Assembly: GCF_000614125.1 (NCBI RefSeq)
Contig: NZ_BAKJ01000034.1
Span: 1 to 57,178 of the forward strand
DNA length: 57,178 nt
Source: Bacteroides rodentium JCM 16496
GTDB lineage: Bacteria; Bacteroidota; Bacteroidia; Bacteroidales; Bacteroidaceae
Reading direction: 5' to 3'
Position 1 is the first letter of the stretch, and the number at the start of each line of letters is the position of its first letter. Positions 39,338 to 46,953 of this stretch are shown here, in pieces. The notes beneath the pieces are model-generated. The model had not been told where the DNA came from. It ran no database searches and worked only from the letters and a program-made list of their open reading frames with translations. The translations under genes and the position numbers were made by a program.

Positions 39338-40018
39338 TTAGGATATAAACTTTTTCCAGTAATTTTTTCTTGGTAATTCTTTTTCCAGTTTTTGATAGAT
39401 ATCCACAAGTCGGATAATTTTTTGCAGAGAGGTGTATTCTTTCTCTAAATCGAGTGAAGTAACTTGTTTGCATATCCGGCATTTACATGTTCCCTGCGGG
39501 TTATATAGTGGACAAGTGTCATTCATGAAAGACGTTATCCTACTGACGGAACGAGAGGATATTTGCCTGATGTTCTCTTCCGTCATTTCCATGATTTTAC
39601 TGATTTGCTTATATGGAAGTCCGAGGGTTATCCTAAAGGTGAATATCATTCGGGCATCATTGTTCAAACAGTGATTTTGGGCTGTCAGACACCAGTCGCA
39701 CCGTTCCTTTATCCAATCCCGTTCATTTTTGTCTGTGTTGCTATATTCAATCTCAGAGAGATTACGGAAAGCTCTGAGTTCAGACATTGTTGCCGTTCTT
39801 TCATTCCGGGCATACCGAAGGATGGTACGTTTGCATATCGTATAAATCCATGTAGATAGTTCGGATTCTCCGTTAAATGATTCTATGCTTTTTATGATTT
39901 CATACCAAGCTTCCTGAACAGCTTCTTTAGCTACTTCTTTATTCTGTATCATACGGTGGGATATGGAAGATACCAAGGTGCCATATTGCTTCACGATGTC
40001 GTTTAAATTAGGTTTCAT
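39338..40018 (-). CDS. ECF-family RNA polymerase sigma factor with C-terminal Cys motif
   Basis: The 226-residue protein has region 2 (about 10-75: VAKEAVQEAWYEIIKSIESFNGESELSTWIYTICKRTIL) and region 4 (about 125-165: MIFTFRITLGLPYKQISKIMEMTEENIRQISSRS). A C-terminal extension with Cys residues (CPLYNPQGTCKCRICK) may bind zinc and sense redox or metal. No anti-sigma factor gene is adjacent, which is unusual for ECF factors and suggests regulation by the C-terminal extension or at transcription. Confidence 0.85.
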   Translation of the reverse strand: MKPNLNDIVKQYGTLVSSISHRMIQNKEVAKEAVQEAWYEIIKSIESFNGESELSTWIYTICKRTILRYARNERTATMSELRAFRNLSEIEYSNTDKNERDWIKERCDWCLTAQNHCLNNDARMIFTFRITLGLPYKQISKIMEMTEENIRQISSRSVSRITSFMNDTCPLYNPQGTCKCRICKQVTSLDLEKEYTSLQKIIRLVDIYQKLEKELPRKNYWKKFIS

Positions 40019-40038
40019 TGCTGACTTTTTTATTGCTG

Positions 40039-40046
40039 CAAATGTA
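40039..40046 (-). promoter_or_regulatory. -7 box for the sigma-factor gene
   Basis: On the - strand TACATTTG matches TAnnTTTG, 20 nt upstream of the sigma-factor start. No -33 match is visible. Confidence 0.4.
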
Positions 40047-40099
40047 GAAAAACCTTCATGATATTCCGTTTATTTTTTGTTTTGCTGTTCGTTTTTGTG

Positions 40100-40123
40100 C
40101 GGACAGTTGTCCGAAAATGGACA
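40100..40123. promoter_or_regulatory. Overlapping inverted repeats, possible enhancer-binding site
   Basis: CGGACA/TGTCCG forms a palindrome with a 2-nt spacer at 40100-40113. The same TGTCC arm also pairs with GGACA at 40119-40123 across GAAAAT. This twin palindrome lies about 55-70 bp upstream of a sigma54-like element, the place expected for an enhancer-binding protein. Confidence 0.4.
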
Positions 40124-40167
40124 TTACTATAAAATGGTTATTCTTTGATAATCAGCGATTTAATTCT

Positions 40168-40184
40168 TTGGCACGCAGATTGAC
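40168..40184 (+). promoter_or_regulatory. Candidate sigma54-type promoter for the DUF3836 gene
   Basis: TTGGCACG, four bases, then TTGAC gives the -24/-12 pattern with exact spacing. One key mismatch is present: A instead of C at -12. The predicted start site is about 65 nt before the ATG at 40260. No TAnnTTTG box lies in this leader. Confidence 0.4.
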
Positions 40185-40259
40185 TATATATAGGCGAAGG
40201 CTGTTACGAAACAACAACCTCTTCAGAGAAAGAAGTAATAACAATAAAAAATAACGATT

Positions 40260-40685
40260 ATGAAAGCAACAGTATTTTCAAAAGCAGTGGTAATGATGGC
40301 AGTGGTAATGGCAAGTGTAATGAACTTTTCTGCAAGTGCGGCAACTCCTGCCGATTATGTGAAAAACGAGGAGATGACCGGCGAACTGATGACCGCCAAG
40401 ACTATCTTCCGCAATGAGGACGGACACCTTTTCCGTCACCTCCGCTACACTTACACTTATGACAGTGAGAACCGTGTGACGAGCAAGGAAGCTTTCAAGT
40501 GGGATAGCGTAAAGGAAGCCTGGGTGCCTTATTTCAAGCTGGATGTTGAATACACCGGCAGTGAAGTTGAATTGAACTATGCTCGTTGGAACAGTAGAAA
40601 TAATGCTTACGACAGCTATACGCAAACTACCGTTTACGAACTGAATGACAGCAATGCGGCTTTGATGTTGGCAAGTACCAAATAA
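40260..40685 (+). CDS. DUF3836-type secreted protein 1
   Basis: A 141-residue protein with a signal peptide ending SASAAT. The mature part carries the DUF3836 pattern: TAKTIFRNEDGHLFRHLRYTYTYDSENRVTSKEAFKWD, then a repeat of beta-hairpins (VEYTGSEVELNYARWNSRNNAYDSYTQTTVYEL). This resembles MORN- or YD-like repeats. The family is restricted mainly to Bacteroidales and has no known function. It is related to the second copy at 44484-44978. It ends just before a strong bidirectional terminator. Confidence 0.75.
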   Translation: MKATVFSKAVVMMAVVMASVMNFSASAATPADYVKNEEMTGELMTAKTIFRNEDGHLFRHLRYTYTYDSENRVTSKEAFKWDSVKEAWVPYFKLDVEYTGSEVELNYARWNSRNNAYDSYTQTTVYELNDSNAALMLASTK

Positions 40686-40704
40686 AGGATAATATATCAA
40701 ATAC

Positions 40705-40755
40705 AAAAGAGCCAAGTATCGTGAGGTGACACACCTTTGATACTTGGCTCTTTTT
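40705..40755. terminator. Bidirectional rho-independent terminator
   Basis: The left arm 40705-40720 and right arm 40739-40754 are perfect 16-bp complements, with a smaller AGGTG/CACCT stem inside the loop. There are A and T runs on the outer sides. It ends the DUF3836 transcript on + and the S41 peptidase transcript on -. Confidence 0.85.
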
Positions 40756-40770
40756 CGTTGAGGAAATGTA

Positions 40771-42035
40771 TTATTGTTTCCCTGTTATCAGTCCGACAGC
40801 ATAATTCAGCACTGTATCTTCATCCTTCATGAAATCTGCTACGGTTTGGGATACTTGATGATGGGGCGGTATGCCTATACCTTCCATGGGGAAACCTTTA
40901 GAAGAGACGTCCGGCTGGCGGGTAGGGATACGGAAATAGGTCCGCTGTTTGGTGCAGAAAGGACGGGGACCATTGCCGGTATCCCCTCCGGTGCTTCGCC
41001 GATGAGGGTGACATTGCCGCTTTCCTTCATGTCGAGTGTGAAGCTCTCGGCAGCAGAGAACGTATGAGTATCTGTCAGAAGATAGATTTTACCCTTATAG
41101 GCGTCGGCTTCGGGTTGCATGATGTGGCTTTTATCGACACAATGCGGTTGCTCCTCCCGGATGAAGTATTTGCAGATATCCCGTCCATTGCCACTGCTGC
41201 CCCCTCCGTTCCTGCGGACATCTATGATGAGGTAGGGAAAGTCCTTGACTTTGGGATAGGCTGCCTTGAAATCTTCCATTACCGGGGGCATCATGGTGTT
41301 GATGGCAAGGTAGGCAATGCTATCATTCAATACCTTTGTTTCTACGGTTTCCTTCTTTTCTTCAGGAAAGTAGTCGCCTCGCCTTAGTGGCAGAGTGACT
41401 GCAAGTGTATCACTTCCTCTCAGCAGCGTGTAATTTCTGATTGTGTCCGTAAAACTACGAAAAGCATCACGGGCTGTGCGGAATCGCCTATCAATGGCAG
41501 TAGATGCTTCAGTATATTTCTCGTTCTGTTCAATCCATTGTTTATAGGGCACTCCGTCAATGGCTATAATCCGGTCTTTGTCCTTAAAGCCGTATTGTGT
41601 CAGATGGTTGTTGGGCTTATCTATGAACAAGGAGTCTTGTATGAGAGCGGGAGACTGATTGGCCGTATACATCTTATAGCAGGTGATGGCGTGACCGCAT
41701 TGTAGTGCAGAGATGTATTCCTGCACTATCAGCCCGTAGTCTGTACCGGTTTGTGCCTGGCGAACGCGGGCGTCACAAGCTTGATACAATGAATCCATAT
41801 TCAGATGTTTGGCTTGGTATAGTGAGTAATTCTCCATGACGGTCTGATGTATTTCTTTGAAATCTTCTTCAAACTGCGAGGAACTTAAGGGTAGTTCCGC
41901 GAGGTAGAAGTTTTCTACATCAATCTGCTTATCATTATAGAAATAGTTGACGTAAACATATAAACCACACCAAATGACTGCCAATACAGCCATTACGATG
42001 ACTATTACTTTTGAAATTTTTTTCATAATCTTCAT
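40771..42035 (-). CDS. S41-family peptidase (frameshifted near the C-terminus)
   Basis: Residues 1-30 form a membrane anchor. A helical N-domain, a PDZ-like region (GFKDKDRIIAIDGVPY) and the S41 catalytic core follow, with LIIDVRRNGGGSSGNG and the nucleophile serine in TDTHTFSAAESFTLDM. The frame as written stops at 40875. The natural end (RIPTRQPDVSSKGFPMEGIG to LITGKQ) lies in another frame ending at 40771; one base is missing around 40937-40941. Repaired length is about 421 residues. S41 peptidases are periplasmic or extracellular C-terminal-processing-type proteases. The physiological substrate is unknown. It is encoded singly, with its own -7 box upstream. Confidence 0.85.
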
Positions 42036-42069
42036 GTTCTATAGAGTTTAGTCGATATTTGCTTTTTGG

Positions 42070-42077
42070 CAAAGGTA
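42070..42077 (-). promoter_or_regulatory. -7 box for the S41 peptidase gene
   Basis: On the - strand TACCTTTG matches TAnnTTTG, 34 nt upstream of the start at 42035. No -33 element was identified. Confidence 0.45.
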
Positions 42078-42167
42078 GTAATAATTTTCGTTAATCTTAT
42101 TTTTCTAACTCCTTATTTGCCAACAATGGTAACATGGAGGTAACTAACTGAGTCTCAAGTGCCTTCT

Positions 42168-42197
42168 TGTGTAGTATCTGGTAGTTGGCTAACTTTG
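42168..42197 (+). promoter_or_regulatory. Bacteroides-type promoter for the cupin gene
   Basis: TTG at 42168-42170, a 19-nt spacer and TAACTTTG at 42190-42197 match the Bacteroides consensus. An AAGGAG Shine-Dalgarno-like site lies about 10 nt before ATG 42234, fixing that start. Confidence 0.6.
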
Positions 42198-42233
42198 CAA
42201 CCGTAAATCAAAACATAGTAAGGAGAAGTGATT

Positions 42234-42590
42234 ATGAAGAACTATCAGAAAGTAAATGTGCCCGCAGGCGAGGCACGTGTCGAGCTGCACGATTCATTGA
42301 ATCTGACCGGTGCAGAAGTATCCGTCAGCAATCTGCCGGCTGGCGCAGGAGTACCTTTTGTGCATTCGCACAAGCAAAATGAAGAAATTTATGCCGTCCT
42401 CTCCGGACGCGGTACCATGGTGATTGACGGAGAAGCCGTAGAGCTGCAAGCCGGTGACTGGCTTCGCGTGGCTCCGGCAGGAGAACGCCAACTGTCGGCT
42501 GCGTCAGACAGCGCTATCAGTGTGATTTGTATTCAGGTGAAAGCCGGTTCGTTAGAGAGATTTACGATGGAGGATGGTGTGGTGAAGTAA
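42234..42590 (+). CDS. Small cupin-domain protein
   Basis: Starting at ATG 42234 the protein has 118 residues and is a single cupin barrel. Motif 1 is PFVHSHKQNEEIYAVLSGRG (His, His, Glu metal ligands) and motif 2 is LQAGDWLRVAPAGERQL, in which the usual second His is replaced, since GERQL stands where GxxH is common. Such proteins are cytosolic and bind metal or a small ligand; catalytic functions vary too widely to assign. It has its own promoter and is followed by a stem-loop. Confidence 0.8.
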   Translation: MKNYQKVNVPAGEARVELHDSLNLTGAEVSVSNLPAGAGVPFVHSHKQNEEIYAVLSGRGTMVIDGEAVELQAGDWLRVAPAGERQLSAASDSAISVICIQVKAGSLERFTMEDGVVK

Positions 42591-42620
42591 GAGAAAGTCA
42601 CATCGGTGGAATTAAAATGA

Positions 42621-42655
42621 TAGGGGATGGGCTGTGGTGCAGTCCATCTCCTATT
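42621..42655. terminator. Stem-loop terminator between convergent genes
   Basis: TAGGGGATGGGCT (42621-42633) pairs with AGTCCATCTCCTA (42641-42653), with two G-U pairs and a 7-nt loop. It lies between the cupin (+) and the small membrane-protein gene (-), overlapping the latter's stop codon. Confidence 0.6.
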
Positions 42656-42767
42656 GTGTAATATTATAGCTCTTAAGCCACTTTTTGCCAGACTTTGTGT
42701 AAGTCCATGCGTATAGTCCACCAACGATGATGATGCCAACTGTGAATATGAATCCTAATGCTTCCAT
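42651..42767 (-). CDS. Tiny single-span membrane protein (38 aa)
   Basis: Reading from ATG 42767 to stop 42651 gives a 38-residue peptide. It has one hydrophobic segment (GFIFTVGIIIVGGLYAW, about residues 5-21) and a basic, polar tail (YTKSGKKWLKSYNITQ), the typical topology of a small inner-membrane regulator peptide with its tail in the cytoplasm. The ATG shares its A with the stop codon of the preceding 57-codon gene (TAATG), so translation is probably coupled. No family is recognised. It is the third gene of a unit beginning with the histidine kinase and may modulate that kinase; this is inference from position. Confidence 0.55.
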   Translation of the reverse strand: MEALGFIFTVGIIIVGGLYAWTYTKSGKKWLKSYNITQ

Positions 42768-42940
42768 TATTTTAATATTTTATTAGCCAATAATGCTGAT
42801 ATAACTGATAATATAATACCTGTACAAATAGAATACCAATTATTTTCATCTGAAATATTCGAGTATAAAGGTATTACAACTCCGATAACAAGTCCTGCAA
42901 AAGTTACAAAGATTAATCCGAAAACCAAAGGATAGGACAT
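42767..42940 (-). CDS. Small two-span membrane protein (57 aa)
   Basis: From ATG 42940 the frame gives 57 residues, with two hydrophobic helices (about 5-25, LVFGLIFVTFAGLVIGVVI, and about 36-52, YSICTGIILSVISALLA) joined by a short acidic loop (NISDENN). It starts 6 bp after the kinase stop codon and overlaps the next tiny gene by one base. The composition is coherent, it has a start codon and tight spacing, and both helices are convincing. I recognise no family. It is probably an accessory membrane protein of the kinase operon. Confidence 0.55.
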   Translation of the reverse strand: MSYPLVFGLIFVTFAGLVIGVVIPLYSNISDENNWYSICTGIILSVISALLANKILK

Positions 42941-42946
42941 AAATGT

Positions 42947-44248
42947 TTAGCTTTGTGGCAAGTATAGCGTAAATTCGCTATATTCCCCTTCCCTGCTTTC
43001 CACCGACACCTTTCCTCCGTGTGCCTGCATCACTTGATAGACGTAGTTCAGCCCCAGTCCGAAGCCTGCAATCCGTCCTCCCTTGCCGCTTCTGACGGAG
43101 GAGGCACGTTCAAACTTATTGAAAATGTTTGGCAGGTCCTTTGCCGGTATTCCTATGCCGTTGTCGCGTACACTGATGAAACGGTAGTCGCCCTCTTCCC
43201 AAGATGCGATGCGGATAGTGACGTCTTGGCGGGAGTATTTCAAGGCATTGTCTATCAAGTTGCTGATGGCTTCTTGCAGGTACTCTTTGTCTGCCATGAC
43301 GGTGTCTGTCTCGAATTCCGTCTCAAAGCGGATGGGCTTTGTGGCTATGGTCTTGAATTTCTCAATCATTTCCTCTATGAGCGGCTGTATGGGTACGGGA
43401 GCTTTCACCATTTTCATTTTCTCGTGTTCCAGTTTGGAGATGGTGAGTACTTTGTTGGTGAGTGCCAGCAGGTGTTCGGACTCTTTGGCGATGATGCCGT
43501 GGAAGTTCTTCCTTATTTCGGGCTTTGCATCCAGCTTTCCGCTGCTTAGTGTGTGGTTGCTCATGATGATGGAGCTGAGCGGGGTCTTCATGTCATGAAT
43601 CATGGCGTAGGAGAAGTCCTCGCGGAGCTGGGAGATTTTGTTTTGGCGGCGGATGATTTTAATCAAATAGATGATGCAGGAAATTACAAAGACAAGGATA
43701 AACACAGTGGCGATAATAAGCAAGCCCATACGTGCCAGAAACGTCTTATAAGGATGGCTTATGATGAGCCGCACCACTTGGGTATAGTCTGCACGTATCG
43801 GAAAGTCCTTAGCCTTGATTGTCAGCCAGTTCGGTTCTATTTGAGTTCCACATTTATCCAATATCTTCCCGGTATGCAAATTCATCAAATGGATGGAATA
43901 ATTATCTTCTATCCCATTCTCTTTCAATAATACGGAGGTGATGGAATCCAATCTTTCCAATGACATGGGGTAGCCTTTATCAGACAAACGCTCATAAAAA
44001 TAGGTCATTGACGGGATAGTGTCATTAGTCGGTCCACCCATTATCGCCGTTCCTTTAGGCGTTTGTCCAAAACGAATTCTTCCTTCTTCTTGCAGTGCTT
44101 TTTCGATAATGGCATAACTTTCCTTTTGGATATTGTTTCTGATAAGCGTATAAGTATTATACAGCCATATAGACTGTAAAGCTAATGCGCCTATCAGCCC
44201 TAAGAACGTCAGCAGGCTTATAGATATGAACTTGCCGTTCCCTTTCAT
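42947..44248 (-). CDS. Membrane sensor histidine kinase
   Basis: I prefer the start at 44248 (MKGNGKF, 433 residues). A longer frame from 44344 adds 32 charged residues that lie across a likely promoter. Two membrane spans (about 8-30 and 173-197) enclose a periplasmic sensor of about 140 residues. The HisKA domain follows, with phosphoacceptor H218 in IHDMKTPLSSI, then the ATPase domain with the N box NLIDNALKYS, the G1 box VRDNGIGIP and the G2 box IAGFGLGL. It is an orthodox class I kinase. The likely partner is an OmpR-type regulator; the one at 37055-37753 is the only candidate in the window. It is followed by two very small membrane-protein genes in tight succession. Confidence 0.9.
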   Translation of the reverse strand: MKGNGKFISISLLTFLGLIGALALQSIWLYNTYTLIRNNIQKESYAIIEKALQEEGRIRFGQTPKGTAIMGGPTNDTIPSMTYFYERLSDKGYPMSLERLDSITSVLLKENGIEDNYSIHLMNLHTGKILDKCGTQIEPNWLTIKAKDFPIRADYTQVVRLIISHPYKTFLARMGLLIIATVFILVFVISCIIYLIKIIRRQNKISQLREDFSYAMIHDMKTPLSSIIMSNHTLSSGKLDAKPEIRKNFHGIIAKESEHLLALTNKVLTISKLEHEKMKMVKAPVPIQPLIEEMIEKFKTIATKPIRFETEFETDTVMADKEYLQEAISNLIDNALKYSRQDVTIRIASWEEGDYRFISVRDNGIGIPAKDLPNIFNKFERASSVRSGKGGRIAGFGLGLNYVYQVMQAHGGKVSVESREGEYSEFTLYLPQS

Positions 44249-44300
44249 TCCAACTTTCTCTTTATGGTTTTCCACCCTGCTTTGATTATCAAAACTTTGG

Positions 44301-44308
44301 CAAAGGTA
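44301..44308 (-). promoter_or_regulatory. -7 box for the histidine-kinase operon
   Basis: On the - strand TACCTTTG matches TAnnTTTG, about 53 nt before ATG 44248. Its position supports the downstream start of the kinase. Confidence 0.45.
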
Positions 44309-44400
44309 CGCTTTTTCTTCTAATTCCCGGACTTCTTCTTCCAATCTTTCGTTAACCTAACATTAACGTAGCGATAACCTAAAAGATTTTTGCCTCCCCC

Positions 44401-44408
44401 TATCTTTG
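44401..44408 (+). promoter_or_regulatory. -7 box for the second DUF3836 gene
   Basis: TATCTTTG matches TAnnTTTG and lies 75 nt before ATG 44484. No -33 box at the normal spacing was seen. Confidence 0.4.
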
Positions 44409-44483
44409 CCATGTCGAAAGGGAACAACTCCCCAAAAGACAAGAACTTGAAACAAAATGTATAACTTAAAAAATAAAAACATT

Positions 44484-44978
44484 ATGAAGACTTTAGTAAT
44501 TTCAGCAATCGTCGCAATGACCTCTTTAGTAAATGTAGTAAGCGCAACAGCCGTTAACCGTACAGGCAACTTTGCCTACAATACCGAAACCAACGACGGT
44601 CGTGTGGAAACACAAACCGTATTCAAAGTGGAGAATCAGAAATTCCTGCACCGCCACCTGAAGTACAATTATATCTACGACAACTCCGGCCGCATCTCTC
44701 AAAAAGAAGTGCTGAAATGGAACGAAGCTACGCAAAGCTTTGAGAAGCATCACAGCCTTAACTTCTTCTATACAGATGACGTCACCGTAGAATATGCCCT
44801 CTGGAACAAGCAAACCAATGCCTACACCGATATCAAGCAGAAAGCCGTCTATCGGCAGACCGACAGCAGTGTCCTGCGCTACCTCAGCTACGAATGGGAC
44901 GAAAAGAACAATGACTGGAGCTTGACGACAGACCATTACATGACGAATGAGTCTGTGCAGCTATTGGCAGAGAAATGA
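44484..44978 (+). CDS. DUF3836-type secreted protein 2
   Basis: Start at ATG 44484 gives a 164-residue protein with a signal peptide ending VVSATA; an in-frame ATG at 44457 would add nine polar residues. The mature protein matches DUF3836 copy 1 in FKVENQKFLHRHLKYNYIYDNSGRISQKEVLKWN, then beta-hairpin units FFYTDDVTVEYALWNKQTNAYTDIKQKAVYRQ and LSYEWDEKNNDWSLTTDHY. One extra hairpin unit makes it longer than copy 1. It is exported, function unknown. It is divergent from the histidine kinase, with about 235 bp between the two starts, so the kinase system could regulate it. Confidence 0.75.
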   Translation: MKTLVISAIVAMTSLVNVVSATAVNRTGNFAYNTETNDGRVETQTVFKVENQKFLHRHLKYNYIYDNSGRISQKEVLKWNEATQSFEKHHSLNFFYTDDVTVEYALWNKQTNAYTDIKQKAVYRQTDSSVLRYLSYEWDEKNNDWSLTTDHYMTNESVQLLAEK

Positions 44979-45010
44979 GAACGGATTTGAATAAGTATAT
45001 GTTGAAATTT

Positions 45011-45232
45011 AGTTTATATCGTAATAGTATCTGAATTCCCCTCCTCCGGGGAGGAGGGGTGCCCAAGGGGCGGGGTGGTAGTGAGCATAAAGCCATGTAA
45101 ACAATGCTTTACTCGCCTTTGTGTATCGCTACCACCTCCCCCTACGGTACTCACCCCCTCCACCTCCCCCGTTATCGGGGGAGAGCAACCTCCCCGGAGG
45201 AGGAGAATGAAGATACTATTGTAATATAAACT
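45011..45232. repeat. Palindromic MITE-like intergenic repeat
   Basis: The arms 45011-45054 and 45189-45232 are inverted repeats matching at 38 of 44 positions, each ending inwards with CTCCTCCGGGGAGG. The centre is GC-rich with further short inverted blocks (GGGGTGGTAG/CTACCACC). It encodes no gene. The AT-rich outer ends with GC-rich inner stems look like a non-autonomous mobile element or a large RNA hairpin. Confidence 0.65.
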
Positions 45233-45335
45233 AATATTCAAGAATTACTTAAAAAGAAGGATGATGCCATGCTTTTCGGACATCAATTTTTGATACTTAC
45301 CAATTTATTTTTACTCTATTTCGACTTTTTATTTG

Positions 45336-45343
45336 TACTTTTG
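45336..45343 (+). promoter_or_regulatory. -7 box upstream of the efflux operon
   Basis: TACTTTTG matches TAnnTTTG, about 217 nt before the TolC-like gene start. The long leader in between shows no recognised element. Confidence 0.35.
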
Positions 45344-45559
45344 CACCGGATTTCTTAATCAATAGTGCTCGAAATTCGGTTCTCATCTTTTTTATATTCC
45401 CTGATGAGGCAGTTTGTAGCGCATTGTGGCAGATGTTGTGCTGTCCGGACTCTTATGGTTCATTATTAGTATTTCCGAGGGAATGAACAGAGGTTAACGG
45501 CTTATAGTTAACGGTTAGAGGAAAAGAATAATGAACAACAATACATCTATTTTTATTTC

Positions 45560-46951
45560 ATGAACAAACTTATGGTTTATTCTGCTCTGGCTGTCGCCTG
45601 ATGGCCGGAGAGGTTTGTCTTGTGCCTATATATGCACAAGACAGGGCTGTGCAGGCGATGACGCTCACGGCACTTTACAATCTTGCTGACCGGCAGAGTC
45701 GGAAGGTGAGGGTGAGTGAGGTGGCTTTGCAGGCAGCCAATGAAGGGGTGGCAGCAGCCAAATCGGCTTTGCTGCCGAGTGTGGATTTGAGCCTTCAGGG
45801 CAGTTATACGGGCAATGCCTTCATGCTGTCGCGAGGCTTTTCGACCGATGGAACGACCGATTACATCGTGCCGGGTGTGGGGGCTATCCCCGTGGCAAAC
45901 GGCAAGCAGGACACACCCCATTGGGGAAACAGCTTCACGGCTCAGGTGACGCAGGTAGTGTATGCCGGCGGCGCTATCCGTTCGGGCATCCGCATGGCGG
46001 AATTGGGCAAGGAGATGGCAGAACTCGATGTGGAGAAGAACCGCCAGGAAGTGCGCTTCTTGTTGACGGGTTACTATCTTGATCTCTACAAGTTGGGCAA
46101 TCAGATAGAAGTGGTGCGCCGGAATATCGCACTTACGCGGAAGGAGATTGGCCAAATGAAAGCCCGCCGTGAGCAGGGTACTGTTTTGCAGAACGACATC
46201 ACCCGCTATGAATTCCAGTTGCAGAGTCTTGAGCTCACACTGGCAAAGCTCACCGATGCTTCTGCCATCATCAACCATCAACTGGTCGCGACGCTTCATT
46301 TGCCGGAGCAGACGGTTATAGTTCCCGATAAGAATGAGCTCGACACAGAAATAGACGCACTTTCGGCAATCGCCGTTCAGGACACATGGCAGCAGACGGC
46401 AACGGACAATAATCTTGGTATCCGCCAGGCGACGGTTGCCACAAATCTTGCAGAGCAGAAGGTGAAGCAGGCAAAGGCGGAGTCATTGCCTTCGGTGGCT
46501 GTCGTGGCAGAGAATCATCTCTCCGGCCTTATACACAAGACCTCATCCCGAAGGATTGCAATGTAAACGTGTGGTTTGTCGGGGTGGGCGTAAAGTTCAG
46601 CTTGGCAGCCTTTGGAAGAACAAACACCACATCCGCCAGGCACGTGCCGAGCACCGGCAGTCCTGGGAAGCGCTTGCCTTGGCCCGTGAGGGTGTGGAGA
46701 ATGCCGTACAGGCAAACTACACCAACCTCCTTACGTCATACACCGAGGTGAAGACACAGCAGAAGCAGGTGGAACTTGCCAATCAGAACTACTCCGTGGT
46801 GCAGAACCGTTATCAGAACGACCTTGCACTCCTTACCGACATGGTGGATGCCTCCAACATGAAACTCTCCGCCGAAATGGCGCTGGTCAATGCCCGCATC
46901 GGCATGCTTTATAATTTCTATACACTCAAATACGTAACAAATACTTTATAA
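45560..46951 (+). CDS. TolC-family outer-membrane efflux protein (three frameshifts)
   Basis: Repaired, the gene encodes about 464 residues, the normal TolC length. Its parts lie in four frames: a signal peptide MNKLMVYSALAVA (45560 on) that stops at 45599-45601; the main body from 45601 (LMAGEVCLVPIYAQD, then two TolC helical repeats); a short piece NVNVWFVGVGVKFSLA; and the final SLWKNKHHIRQARAEHRQSWEAL to the end. Each join needs one added base: near 45598, near 46525-46528 (GGCC) and near 46606-46610 (GCAGCC). It forms the outer-membrane channel of a tripartite efflux pump with the two genes downstream. Three missing bases in one gene with otherwise coherent protein suggest sequence error. 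Confidence 0.85.
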
Positions 46952-46953
46952 CA

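Noticed and set aside
45014..45241. Small - strand open frames in the 45.0-45.2 kb gap
   Set aside because: They are explained by the GC-rich palindromic repeat and have Pro/Gly-rich low-complexity products.
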